Below, piece by piece: positions 1 through 12,969 of a stretch of DNA of 64,000 bases. Origin of the DNA: Schistocephalus solidus. Lineage: Eukaryota; Platyhelminthes; Cestoda; Diphyllobothriidea; Diphyllobothriidae. A program made the position numbers and the translations under genes. The stretch is taken from NCBI GenBank assembly GCA_017591395.1, contig WEDG01002508.1, forward strand, positions 62,001 to 126,000, written 5' to 3'. The notes beneath the pieces are model-generated. The model did not search any database. It worked only from the letters and a program-made list of their open reading frames with translations, and was not told where the DNA came from. Position 1 is the first letter of the stretch, and each line of letters begins with the position of its first letter.

Positions 1-945
1 TCTGTTCGATATGTTTCTTCATCGGAATAGTGAGTTTTTGCTCGACGTAGCAAGCTGTTAACAGAGCTGCGTTTGTGAGACATGGAGTGGTTACTCCCAA
101 AATGTAAAATAACCTCGGAGTATGTATCTTTACGATAGACTGAGGTATGTAGTGTCCCGTCTGTCTTCCTATGTACGAGGACGTCTAAGAAAGGGAGTCG
201 TTTATCAACTTCTGTTTCAAGGGTTAATTGAATTCCTGGGAACGTGGAGTTCAGGCTTTTGTGGAGTGGATCTAGTTGATCTTTTTTGACGATAACAAAT
301 GTATCGTCTACGTAGCGTAGCCACAATCTCGGGTTAATTCTGGGGAGAGCTGTAGCCTCTAGTTTCTGCATTACAGCCTCCGCCAAAAACCGGATATTGG
401 CGAACCCATAGGGGCGCCTTTTAGTTGTCGATAATAATTTTCAGCAAAGGAAAAAGTTTGTTTCCAAGGCAAATATCGAGGGAGTTCCAGGAGGACTTCT
501 GCAGGTACATCGGTAGAATAGGCCTGAAGGAGTTCTGCAGTACAAGTCCTCGCTAAGTCCAGCGGGATAGACGTAAATAAAGAAAATAACATCAAATGAC
601 ACCATTATTTCGTCATTTGCAATTTTAAAGTCTTTTTATCTTCTCGAGGAACTGTAGCGAGTCTTGGATAGAGAATTCACAGTTCTTTGTAAGTGGGTTG
701 AGTTGATGAAATAGCCACTTGGAAATCTTATAATTTGGTGCACCGATTAAGGAGACTATCGGTCGCAGCGGAATGCCACTTTTGTGAACTTTGGGAAGTC
801 CGTATATTTTGGCAATCGTAGGTTCATCCTGCTTCAAGGATTTAGCCAGTACTCCAGAAATTAATTTTCTTCCTTTGAGGCGTTTCAATACCTTCTCGAT
901 ATTTGAGTTTTGTGACTTTGTGGGGTCGGTAGTTAGTGGCATGTA
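1..945 (-). pseudogene. Penelope-like element reverse transcriptase fragment, frameshifted
   Basis: This is the reverse transcriptase of a Penelope-like retroelement, read on the minus strand from 945 down to the window edge. Near 760-830 it encodes AKIYGLPKVHKSGIPLRPIV, which matches the fingers region of PLE reverse transcriptases. Near 560-590 comes SLFTSIP (first catalytic Asp block), near 395-425 GAPMGSPISG, and near 300-315 the polymerase box YVDD. The frame is broken at least three times: close to 627, close to 592, and in a T-run near 386 where one base is missing, after which the YVDD part continues in another frame. The element is therefore dead. Its N-terminal end abuts a plus-strand endonuclease fragment of the same family at about 945-953. 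The far (3') end lies outside the window. The family assignment is firm from several motifs in order. Confidence 0.85.
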
Positions 946-952
946 AGTTGAG

Positions 953-2889
<1,937 letters not shown>

Positions 2890-3289
2890 GTGATCCCACG
2901 TCTCACTGCACCAGCTTGCACGCAATTACTCGTTTGCGCAGCACCCTAGAAACGACTCTTCGCTCCTCACCAGCCTCCGATCACCTGACACGTTTTGAGC
3001 CAAACCTGCCCTCCATCGTGTGTACCCTGGCGCCCTCATTTTGGGTGGACCATTTGCGAACCCTTCTCTGGTCGGCCTACATGGCCTTCGAATGGACGGC
3101 GACCGCGGCCAGCGCTGCCGGCCAGTCACCGACCGACACAGGCGCTTCATCTGCACTCTTTGGGGCAGCCTTTTCAGGCGAGGCCCAGCAGGCATTCACC
3201 AACCCGCCCTCCTCCGACGCACACAGGCGACAGCGCGCCGCGGTAAAAGCCATATTTTACCGCGCCATCGAGGCCTTCCGTGGGCGAAG
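2890..3289 (+). CDS. Candidate internal exon in a GC-rich island, function unknown
   Basis: A GC-rich block stands out from AT-rich flanks and is open in one frame for its whole length. It is bounded by a pyrimidine-rich acceptor (TTTCCACAG ending at 2889) and a donor-like AAG|GTTTGT at 3289/3290, as expected of a roughly 400-base internal exon. The predicted peptide is rich in Ala, Ser, Thr and Arg. It contains an aromatic stretch (SFWVDHLRTLLWSAYMAFEW) and ends in a helical-looking AVKAIFYRAIEAFRG. I do not recognise the protein, and no partner exon with matching phase was identified. The minus strand and the other plus frames are also open over part of the block, which GC-rich DNA allows, so this may be a non-coding GC-rich repeat. 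Confidence 0.3.
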
Positions 3290-4239
3290 GTTTGTTTGCT
3301 TGTTTTTTTTCTCTTGCCCGGCTCTTCCTCTATTCTTTAGCTGCCAAGTGTCCAAAGTCATGTGTTCTTGTCGTCTAATTAGGGAGTACGCTTGCCTGCT
3401 CAAGGGTATTGCCTATCACCTGTACAACCCATTCTCTCGAATTTTTATGGATACGAAAAAAATGGCTCACTAAGCTAAGGATAGTCAAAATGCAATAACA
3501 TGGAAGAACCCCAAAAAAGGTGCATAAGTTTGCCGCAGGAAAGTTGGGATGTCGACGATTGGGGCTCTGTCTGTTGACGGTTTCCATAGTTCCCATATTC
3601 GCCATTTTCAGTTTCGCTATTGTTATAATAAAGCCTATGCTTTACTGATTAAAAGGATAGTTACGAATGTTAGCGCTCTCAAGTAAAGAAATAAACAACT
3701 GTTGAAGTCATACCTCATGCAAGAAAATATAACATCGACCTAATGCTCGCAAATTGTGAATTTGGATAGTCTAGCTGGTCAGATAACATATCCTGATAGA
3801 TGGTACGTATCTTAAGTTCACCCCATACAGCGAATTTATCTCCGCCCATACAAATCACACAAAGACTAAGGGTTTCTTCTGCCTTATATCAAGGATTCTC
3901 CATGATCCGTTGTAGCATCTAGACCAATTTTTATGTTACTGTTGAGCTTTTCAGCTGGGACAGAAGCGCGGGACAAGTGCCAAGACTTGATTGCGTATTT
4001 CAATTACGAGGTGCAGTTGTGGGCTGGGAACCTTTTGTCGCGAAATATTACGGGAAAAGACGAGAATGTCTAGGATGCCATTCTGTGCCTTATTTCCATC
4101 GTGGAACAGCCATAACTGATCCACAGATCGAGGGAATATTCTAGGCTTGACCCCGGACCCACTCGGTTGTTGAATCAACTCTCTACTCCTTAAGCCTGAG
4201 TTCAAAACTTACCGGCCACGATTGAGGACATTTAAGGTC
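3290..4239. other. No gene seen
   Basis: Short frames only. The stretch 3950-4230 is somewhat more GC-rich and may be an old repeat leading into the SINE tail, but I cannot assign it. Confidence 0.4.
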
Positions 4240-4436
4240 TTTAGAGCTCACATTAGAGCCCTCGCAGGCGGTCGCGTAGCGACGTAAAGCATATAATTTT
4301 TAATTAGAACCGACTAAGACAAGGGAGACCGGAATGGCCATTTCTGGCTTATTAGCCGTCATCAGCCAGTCATACCCAATCCCAAGTGTGGACCACCTGG
4401 GATTAGAACCCGCGACCTTTAGTAATGGAGTCGAAC
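4240..4436 (-). mobile_element. tRNA-derived SINE, reverse copy
   Basis: On the minus strand this reads a tRNA-like head with B-box GGTTCTAATCC (4400-4410), then the family body TGACTGGCTGATGACGGCTAA and the CCGGTCTCCCTTGTCTT block. It ends in a tail with TGCGAGGGCTCTAATGTGAG. The same body occurs at 6467-6727, 29400-29460 and 46880-47050. The A box is eroded into a CT-rich stretch at 4436-4452. Confidence 0.7.
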
Positions 4437-4453
4437 GCTCTCTCTCTCTCTCC
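4437..4453. repeat. (CT)n tract
   Basis: Short CT dinucleotide run between the SINE head and the inverted PLE copy. Confidence 0.85.
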
Positions 4454-4466
4454 CAAGAAATATATT

Positions 4467-5094
4467 AAGAAGCAAAGACGTTCTTTGGGAAACAATAGGT
4501 AACTTTATTATGTAAATTTTTGACGCTGGTACCCCAGGTCGTCGTCAGACAAGTGGTAAGTGTGCAAAAACAGTTCAAATTTAACACGTGCTGAAAAAAT
4601 CGATATCGCTTAGTCATTCCTGCTAATTGTTGTTATTGTGGGTTATGTCCATTTGGATTGGCTCTCGTCTCTTCCCGCGTTCTTTCAGGTAGCCGTACAC
4701 ATGGTCTAATTCGATGTGTCGGTTGATGCATGAGTTATCTGAGAAAATGGCCTCTTAAAAATTCTCGGCCTTTCTTAGATGGACAGGAAGCAACAATGCG
4801 GGTTTTGTCCCAAGCAAATTTGTGTCCCGTTTCTAACGTATGCATGGCAACTTGAGACAAGTGGTCTCGCCTCCTTACTGCTAATTGATGTTCGTGTATG
4901 CGCGTTGAGGCTGACTTTCCTGTCTGTCCACAGTACACCGCATTGCAGCTATTACATTGTATCTTGTAAACGACTTCTTTTTTATCTAAATAGCCAACCC
5001 TATCCTTAGGGTGTACAAGCTGATTTCGTAGTGTAGTCGTTGGTTTGTGCGCCACTTGGATTTGATGTTTCCGCAGGTGCCTTTCAACGAGTTC
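4467..5094 (-). mobile_element. Penelope-like element, short inverted arm (endonuclease plus 3' UTR)
   Basis: This is the left arm of a 628-bp inverted repeat whose right arm is 5522-6149. Positions pair by the rule left + right = 10616 throughout, with no indel, and I saw no mismatch where I compared them. On the minus strand 5094-4735 encodes the PLE endonuclease: a Cys-Asn-Ser-Cys pair, YCGQTGKSASTRIHEH and LETGHKFAW. It reaches a premature stop after GREFLRGHFLR, caused by one extra base before the conserved EAIFSDNSCINRHIELD stretch. The 3' UTR follows down to 4467. This arm has no reverse transcriptase and begins exactly where the opposite copy begins. It is dead, and it shares the frameshift of the right arm. 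Confidence 0.88.
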
Positions 5095-6146
5095 CCAGCC
5101 CACGATACCAGGTATCACCTTCACGCTCGAAAGAGAAATTGACAGTAAACTCCCATTTCTTGACGTCCTCGTACAGCGAAAGACTGACGGGACATTTCAA
5201 ACATCGGTTTACCGCAAAGAAGCTTATGCGGAAATTATCCTGCATTACCAGAGCAACCACCCTATTGCTCACAAGCGGAGTACTGTAAACAACCTACTCA
5301 ATCGAGCTAAAACACACTGTTCTGATAATGAACTCTACCAAAACGAACTCAGTTATTTATTCAAACTATTTGGCAGAAATGGTTATCTAAGAGAATTTAT
5401 ACGTCGATGCATGAGACGACAGAAGTCAAAAGAAAAAGGAAAAGACAAGGAGCTAGATTGTTCCGGTCAAGCGCCCAAATCGAAGAACTGGCGAACACTT
5501 CCGTACATCAAGAACGTGTCTGAACTCGTTGAAAGGCACCTGCGGAAACATCAAATCCAAGTGGCGCACAAACCAACGACTACACTACGAAATCAGCTTG
5601 TACACCCTAAGGATAGGGTTGGCTATTTAGATAAAAAAGAAGTCGTTTACAAGATACAATGTAATAGCTGCAATGCGGTGTACTGTGGACAGACAGGAAA
5701 GTCAGCCTCAACGCGCATACACGAACATCAATTAGCAGTAAGGAGGCGAGACCACTTGTCTCAAGTTGCCATGCATACGTTAGAAACGGGACACAAATTT
5801 GCTTGGGACAAAACCCGCATTGTTGCTTCCTGTCCATCTAAGAAAGGCCGAGAATTTTTAAGAGGCCATTTTCTCAGATAACTCATGCATCAACCGACAC
5901 ATCGAATTAGACCATGTGTACGGCTACCTGAAAGAACGCGGGAAGAGACGAGAGCCAATCCAAATGGACATAACCCACAATAACAACAATTAGCAGGAAT
6001 GACTAAGCGATATCGATTTTTTCAGCACGTGTTAAATTTGAACTGTTTTTGCACACTTACCACTTGTCTGACGACGACCTGGGGTACCAGCGTCAAAAAT
6101 TTACATAATAAAGTTACCTATTGTTTCCCAAAGAACGTCTTTGCTT

Positions 6147-6149
<3 letters not shown>
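5095..6149 (+). mobile_element. Penelope-like element, long arm (RT C-terminus, endonuclease, 3' UTR)
   Basis: This copy is truncated at its 5' end inside the reverse transcriptase, downstream of the YVDD box. The open frame from about 5096 to 5881 carries the C-terminal RT segment (PGITFTLE, LPFLDVLVQRKTDGTF, VYRKEAY, SNHPIAHKRS). A Lys/Arg-rich linker near 5411-5460 follows, then WRTLPYIKNVSELVERHLRK and the GIY-YIG endonuclease (VYCGQTGKSASTRIHEH). A one-base insertion after REF moves the final 30 or so residues out of frame and creates the stop at 5881; the original ending can be followed in the other frame to about 5960. The 3' UTR with a CTGACGA block at 6068 runs to 6149, then (AT)n. 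It is joined head to head to its own 628-bp copy at 5094/5095. Confidence 0.88.
6068..6117 (+). ncRNA. Hammerhead-ribozyme-like motif in PLE 3' end (degenerate candidate)
   Basis: CTGACGA, then a CCTGG/GGTA/CCAG hairpin, then GTCAAAA. It is homologous to the block at 1539-1592 but lacks G12 of the hammerhead GAAA box. Its exact inverted copy lies at 4499-4548 on the minus strand. Confidence 0.3.

Positions 6150-6217
<68 letters not shown>
6150..6217. repeat. (AT)n microsatellite at PLE 3' end
   Basis: 68 bases of AT dinucleotide starting directly at the 3' end of the plus-strand PLE arm. It passes into a TATC-type tetranucleotide tract at 6219-6262. Confidence 0.95.
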
Positions 6218-6218
<1 letters not shown>

Positions 6219-6219
<1 letters not shown>

Positions 6220-6262
6220 CTATCTAACTATCTATCTCTCTATCTATATATCTATCTATCAT
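6219..6262. repeat. (TATC)n-like microsatellite
   Basis: Imperfect TATC/TCTA repeats following the AT tract. Confidence 0.85.
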
Positions 6263-6466
6263 CTCACAGTTTTTGCGGTAATCGCTTTACATTCGACGTA
6301 TCAAACCTCCAGGTTTTCGCATTTTACAAAACGTCTTTGTCGGAGCCTGTGTTTCGCATGCAGCCCTGCCTTATCAGACAGCCCGTCCCAAAGAGAGATC
6401 GTTTAATTTTTTCGACTCGCAATGCCCATAACCCATCTTTCGCAATGTTTCCGAAACTTAGCTAAA

Positions 6467-6727
6467 TAGCCCGTGGCTCAATAGTTAGAGCATTCGACTT
6501 TTGATCAACAGGTCGCGGGTTCGACCCTCAGGTTGGGCACCACCTGAGGTTGGGTATGACTGCTTGATGACAGCTAATGAGCCAGCACTGGCCATTCCAG
6601 TCTCCCTTTGTCTTAATCGGCATTTTTAACCTGCCTATACTACTACAAGTCGCTGTGCAGCTGCTGGTGGGGCTCGAGAATGGGTTCCAAGGCAGAGCGG
6701 GACGAGTGAGTTCCGTTAGCGATCGGT
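6467..6727 (+). mobile_element. tRNA-derived SINE, best copy
   Basis: The head resembles a tRNA gene. It has a pol III A box TGGCTCAATAG at 6474-6484, a D-arm-like GCTC...GAGC, a TTTTGAT anticodon-loop-like stretch, and B box GGTTCGACCCT at 6518-6528. The cloverleaf is imperfect: the T-stem and anticodon stem have mismatches, and only GCCC/GGGC of the acceptor pairs well. This points to a SINE head and not a functional tRNA. The body contains CCAGTCTCCCTTTGTCTTAA and a GC-rich tail GGGGCTCGAGAATGGG...GGGACGAGTGAG. Related copies are at 4240-4436 (reverse), 46880-47050, and rearranged copies near 29.4 and 53.2 kb. Confidence 0.75.
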
Positions 6728-8029
6728 GAACGTTCATCAACGAATGTGAATACCAAACTGTGAAACCGTAGTGCATATATTTCAAAAGTATTGTTGCATA
6801 TCTTTGTACCTCCGGTAAGTAAACATTGTTACCCTGCATCCTGCACGTGTAAAGAGACGGGTAAAATTTAAAAATCAATTTCTTGTGTCGGTTTTTCCGA
6901 GCTATTTTTTATATTTCCGACCTATTAACGTGGTCGGTTTTGTTTTCGACAAAAGGCTCATCACGTGCACCTTGAAGGCGACAGCCTGACGTGTGTTGTG
7001 GTGCATATTTTGGGCGTCTTTTCAGTGTATGTGGGAGTACGTTTTAACCTTTTCCATGACTTTTCTGCTGAAACTTCATTTCCCCCCTTGCGTTCCCGTT
7101 CTACCTCGGAACGGAACTGTTACAAATCAATTTGTCTAAAATTCAATTTCCCGCATTTTATGTCGTCTCATTGCTCTCGAATTTTTTAGAATTCATCGTA
7201 AAAATTTGGTTGACTTGTCCGAGACATCAGTGAACTTGAGGATTTCTTCTTTTGAGCTGTAAATCGTTCAGTCTTGGAATTAATCGCAAAGGGCATCACG
7301 ATTTAACGTGAATTAGATGGTTTTATAGAGTTGCGAAAATTCTCATTGGAAAATTTAAAAGACAGTTTAGCGACCACACGCCTGGTTTGGAGACATTCCT
7401 TTCACGCCTGAACATTTATATTGCGATGAGTATAAGTAAAATATGCGGGCCAGTAGAAAGCGAATCAGGCTGTAGCTAGAGTGAGGAGGGAAAAAGAGAA
7501 GCAAAATTGCTGTGTCCTCTGATCGCCGTCAGGTGAGCTGGTGGCAACTGTGGGTTCTGTATGAAGTTCTTCTGCGTGCACAGGACCGGTTAACATAACC
7601 CAATTGCAGCCGTGTAGATACCCAAGAGGTCTTCCGGGTGATTTGCCAGATCCTCTCAAACCACAAAAAAATCACTTGGACGTCTGTTGGCTATGACAGA
7701 GGCGGCCCGGAAAATTTTCTTTTGAATATATTAGATCATTAGCCATCGATCACTTTCCGCAAGATGAGACTAAAACTAAAGCGGACAGCAATTTTCCTCG
7801 ACTCTTATAGGAAAATGCGAAAATCCTATATTTCCTGCTGTTGCTCCTCCTTCTATTTAAATCTAGTTCGTTTTTTCCGCTGCCACGCGCACATTAATAG
7901 TTACCTGTTTTTTGCTCATCTGGCCATTGGCAGTGCTCATACGACATAATCAAAGCCGATGATGAAACCGTAGTTTAAAGCTAGCCAGACCCTCGGCAGA
8001 GCACTATCCCCGATACGAAATGGTCACTT
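6728..8029. other. No gene seen
   Basis: AT-rich sequence with short frames only. No recognisable protein, RNA or repeat. Confidence 0.5.
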
Positions 8030-8106
8030 CTTCTTATCCTCCTCCCCCTCCTCCGCACCCCCTCCTCCCGCTTCCTCCCCCCGCTTCCCCCTTTCCCCTC
8101 CTCCTC
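8030..8106. repeat. Homopyrimidine tract
   Basis: About 77 bases almost entirely C and T on the plus strand, built from TCCTCC/CCCCTCC units. The mirror-like, purine/pyrimidine-segregated composition could adopt triplex (H-DNA) structure. Confidence 0.8.
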
Positions 8107-9660
8107 AATACCCAATTGACGGTGTATACACACTTTGTACACTTTACGCCTTCCTACAAGATAGAAGTATGGGTCCACTACCCGTGTCAAGCGAGGAAAC
8201 TAAACCACTTCTGCCTCATCTGTCCTAAAGGTGAACGTTTCCTGTACATCCATGTTCTGGGATAAACTCTTATTCTTAGTGTGTATGCCATATTGAAAGA
8301 ACTCCAACTTCTGTGAACTGGCCACATCGTCAGCACTTTGAATGAGTAACTTTCAAAACCAATGTTTCGATCGGTATCAGTAAACACGGAGTAAAATAAG
8401 TGCAGTATAAAGCACAAAACAGAAGCAGCAACGATGCTGATATTGCGCCGAGGACTACGCAATATAATCTGTCAGAGAGGATCAACCAACAAGGGGCCTC
8501 TGTCATCTATTTTATCTCGCTCGTGTTCTGTGACCCACGCTAGCGCTCCATTTGCCGGCATTGATTTTCACCCTGGACGTCGTGAGCATGCGCCTGAGAC
8601 TCATTCCATGTAGCAGCCAATCACAGGAATAACACTCATATAGTCCTTTGCTCATCCTGGCGAGTGCATTTCAGACCCGCGTGGACAAATTTCCACTTCG
8701 CTATTCACGCGCTCCCGAATGGACGTCTTATTCGGACACGCAATCTGAAACTGACAACTCATGGCAACCTGCCCTATGTGCACAATAAATCGACCCTCGT
8801 TGCTCTGTGACTTCGTGGTCCGACATATAAGAACTAATTGTATGTTTGGTCTGAGTAGCTGTAATATCCTTGGAACTCCAAATATTAGTGCCTCCAGGAC
8901 TGGCGCAACTGCCACTGTATGTATGTCCAACTTGTGCCACAACGGGGAAAAAATAGGTGCAGTATCTGCTTCCGGCTTTCACATACTCAGCTGCGTCATC
9001 TACCACAACCCTCATCTTAAACCTGTCCGACCTGTCGAATATCCAGCTGTACACCGACAGGAACTATTTACTGTACGCCAAAATATCCTCAACAACAGTT
9101 TACTCTGCGGGCACCTCACGCCCGCCAATGAAACCTACTGCGCACCCAGTTTGGTGGCTCTCACCACCGTCGATTGTAGTGGACGAAGTATTGTGCTACT
9201 TAATTCCAATTTTTTATGACGGACACTAACACGTAGAATATATCAGTCCTAGTGCTTATTAGTATTCCTTAATTTTTTTATCTTTTTGATGTCGGATGTG
9301 TGGGTAAGGCCAGTGATCGCAAAGATCAGTTGGGTTACAGAGCTAAAAAATCACCGAAAAGCATCACTGCAGACTGCTATTTGCATTAATAGCCTACCCT
9401 GTCAAAGATACCGGATTTCCCATCCGGGTGGATAGAGTGGGCGGTGCCTGATATAGCAAAAAAATCAGCTTTGCACCACTGGCTGGCTTGCTCTTTGAGC
9501 GAGCCGAAGTCTCACACCTACCGCCTTGATCTTCAAGTAACGAAACCAGACCGTCATGCCATGCCCTCTGGGCAGCATGGAAGTCGTCTTTCCCCCGATG
9601 GTTGTAATTGCAATTGCTGTTTGACAAGAACTACCCTCCCTGAATTGTTCATTTATGAAA
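8107..9660. other. No supported gene
   Basis: Several medium open frames exist on both strands (for example plus 8761-9219). They overlap each other, show no family motif, and look like chance frames in moderately GC-rich DNA. Confidence 0.4.
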
Positions 9661-10060
9661 CTACCGGGGCGTTTTGTATAGACTGCCCAGTGTCAGTTGA
9701 ACAGCCATCTCTAAGGGATCTAAAAATCGCGATTGATTTTTCCGGAGTAGTCTCTGACAGGCAAATTTATAAATGCGCCTATGAAGAGAACTTGCAGAGA
9801 GCAACTTTTTCCCACTGTCGGACCGATCGGAGCACATCACGCAGAAACAAATTACCTTTAGAAGCGAACAACAGAGTTCTAGGAAGTAGTTCAAAAGAAG
9901 ATGCGGTCGCTGCAGCAAGAAGGCTATCGGCCTGCTGTTTCAGATCCTCACTCGAATCCCTCATCAGAGACGATGAGAATAACTTCGTGGTTGGCGTTTC
10001 ATAGTCGCTGTGCACTTCAGGGAAGTCGAATGAATTCTTAAAAAAGAATCTGTAGAACTT
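9661..10060 (-). CDS. Weak coding candidate, function unknown
   Basis: On the minus strand an open frame from about 10060 to 9779 reads a plausible soluble peptide (SSEDLKQQADSLLAAA, FLRDVLRSVRQWEK). A second minus frame at 9918-9661 continues with ACQRLLRKNQSRFLDPLEMA before a stop. A frameshift or a short intron of about 50 bases (GTTGCT...TGTCAG) could join them in phase. The plus strand is also open over 9444-10004 with a protein-like sequence, so strand choice is uncertain. No family is recognised. Confidence 0.25.
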
Positions 10061-10220
10061 TGAAGAGTTGATTATCCATCGAGCAGAACAAGCTTTTATT
10101 GCCGACGCCGACTTCAGGCGGTGCTCACACGTTGCTCCCACCCCCGGATGACTGTTGTTCCGTGCGTGTACTTGACAGTGATATTCACTCCCCGTACTTG
10201 ACCTACGAGGATCACTCACA

Positions 10221-12969
10221 CCTTACACTATATCCTCCCTCCCCCAGTCGCAATGACCTCCACACACCGACCTCACCATGCAGGTGACGTGATAACGATG
10301 GTTCTTAACCATAAAACAATTATAAGCCCTGTCCACGCTCATTTTTTTATTCTCTATACAACTGTATAGGCCCGACCATGAATAACTGAAAACACGTGGT
10401 TGCCGAATTAACTTTTCAAGTTTAATATGGGAATATCTGCAGAGCAAATGGAAATATATACAAACCTTGCTCTCTTCTGGAAAAACAAGGGAGGTGACGC
10501 GTGCAAAATTTAATGGCGTCATCAATTTTGTTTTAACCGAAATCACACTTCAAAATTTCGCTTAATGCCTGTGCCTGCAGTTGCAGATTCAAATAAATTA
10601 GACGTACCCAAACGCAGCTAGCAACTGGGCCAGCAGCTGCTAAGGGATTTTAAATTGCGAAGCACCTGGCGGACACCGGCCATCTGGTGGATACAACGTC
10701 TGCGTGTAAGGTTCCACTTTAATCGACGACTGAGCGTCCCTTAGGTTGTGAAGCAGCCGTGGCTATATGGAAGTAAAAAAAACCGAATCTTTTTAAGCAG
10801 TTGCATCACGCGATCCTTCTCGCACGGCTACGATAAGACAAAGCGAGCGAAATAGCACAATTCCGCCTCCCGTCCGCTCGCCCCGTCTCATCTTGCTTGC
10901 CGTGCAGCTTCGATCATGCTTTCGGACGAGGTTTCGCGGTATTCTAAACTTTCTCACCTATTCCACTTCCTTTCCTCCCGGCACCCTGCTGAGTCACGTC
11001 TGACCAAAATTCCCTGCCGAGATACTGTGCCTATCTTGTGTCTTGACCCTAGGCTGTTTTACTTATTTAATCATTAACCTTATAAATATGCAATAACCAC
11101 GAGCAGTTTAACAAGGTATCACGAAAGTTATTGAAGTGGAAATATGAAACGCCCAGCCAGAACACATCTACTGTCTGGCGAAATCAAAACGACCATCAGC
11201 GACGTGCCCGTGGACCATATGAAAAGTCGATATTTTCACTTCATGACTTGCAGGATGCGCCCATTCTTTGGCCTGCTAACTGTTCTACTGTGGGTCTTCT
11301 AAACCTCATCCATCTGGAAGTTTTGTTCCAGCGATCTTCTCTTCACTCTCAGTTTAACATCTGGGATCCTTACTTTTACCAATCTGAGAAATCTCTTAAC
11401 CTGCTGTGGGTGTGCATATCACATTCCCGCTCATTGAAACATCGATTTTATGCTTTGCAGTCCTCTTGTTTGGCCATTTTGCGCAATTTGCCCCTCTTCT
11501 CAGAGACCTAGTCCCTTACTGCAAGGGGGATGAGTGCACGGACCAAGCCTCCTAGTATGGGTCTATGTTGATCGGCTGTCCAAACAGTTCGTTTGTTGCT
11601 CATAGCTTTACTAACCAAGTATATGCTTAGATTAATCAAGTTAGAACAACCCGCAAACTCTACTTACTTTCTCTATGAATGAAGACTACAATTTGGTTTC
11701 TTTTAATTGAAACTTCAGACGAGATGCTAACTAATCGATTTTTTGCGCCGCTGGGCATTAGAAGTCTAGTTGGCTGTGATATCTGTTCCTGCGCAGCGTA
11801 ATTTCCTACTGGACCGCCACAGAATATTTTATGCAGGTCCGGACTGGATGATTTCAGCATGGACAAGTGAGATCATCTAAGCAAAGAGTTGTGTCATTGG
11901 CCATTCTGAACATGCGGTCCAGTCAATGATTTTGTTCCTTTTACTGCCCGAATCGTTGACGGCTTCAAAAGTGACCTTTCGATGACATTACCTAGCAATA
12001 TTTAGATCACCTCCCGATAAGGTCGACCGTCAGAAACGCCGTCCTCTTGTTTCTTACTGTTTGCGGGCTTCTTAATTTGCTTTTCTTCTATGAGTAGATA
12101 TGTGCTTTGGAGACCTTACGTCCGCCCTCATTATGTTGGCACAGCTAGTAATCTTAGCCCTTAAATGTCTTCTCTACTTTTTTGTCCGCCCCAACAAAGC
12201 CTTTTTCATAATAATAGACTATCCTGCCAGCGGACACTGATAGCTTTTAATGCGGCAAAGCCATATGTTTTTCATCCTCGTACCGTAAGCTACTCGTGGG
12301 TGCATCCCCTGTTTACGAGGCAAAATGAGCTTCCGCATTCGACTCTAACTAGGCACACCCTTCCTCCCACCCACACACAAAGCGATACAAATCAGAATAC
12401 ATTACATTGTCACGCCGCTCCAAACATTGTCCGTTTCCGGGACAGGTAAAGTGAAAACAAAACAGGCATAATTTTTTACAGAGGACAAATAGAACCATTT
12501 TTTTATCTCGATGGACACAGCACTACCGGTCTCAACCCACGCCTTCCTACTCATAGTGCCGCAGGTGAATATCCGTATCCCCTATCGACTTTGGATGTTG
12601 GCCTGGGTTCATCGGATTTGAACAATGGTGAGGGTAAAATTGCCTTAAACCAGCGGAGGTTCGGTAATAAGAATTGAGCAGGCATTTCCTCCTCTCCTTC
12701 GCAGTACAATAATCTTTTTGTGCACAGATAATCGCCTCGCTACTACTCTATCTAGTTATTGATCGCTCTAGTCACGCTAGCTCTTGCGAGTTGAAGGGTA
12801 TATTGCAGGCAACTGCACCACGTCTTCCACAAGGATTGCCTATTATTTACATGCCACGTGTCCCAACCTCATTACTGCTAGTTCGGTGCCCCAACCGACC
12901 CGCGTGGTAGATGTGCTGGACTAACGCGGGGGACAAATCAGAATACGGCAGGCTTTATTATTAATTGGG
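10221..12969. other. No gene seen
   Basis: A frame at 11131-11511 on the plus strand is open for 126 codons, but it has no motif and no clear splice context. The rest holds only short frames. GC content is uneven, with a small pyrimidine-rich stretch near 10860-10980. Confidence 0.45.

Noticed and set aside
4779..5009. Plus-strand gene duplicated as the minus-strand frame at 5607-5837
   Set aside because: Both are antisense shadows of the duplicated PLE endonuclease.
6470..6540. Functional tRNA gene
   Set aside because: The pol III boxes are good, but the T-stem, anticodon stem and most of the acceptor stem do not pair, and the following sequence is a repeated SINE body.
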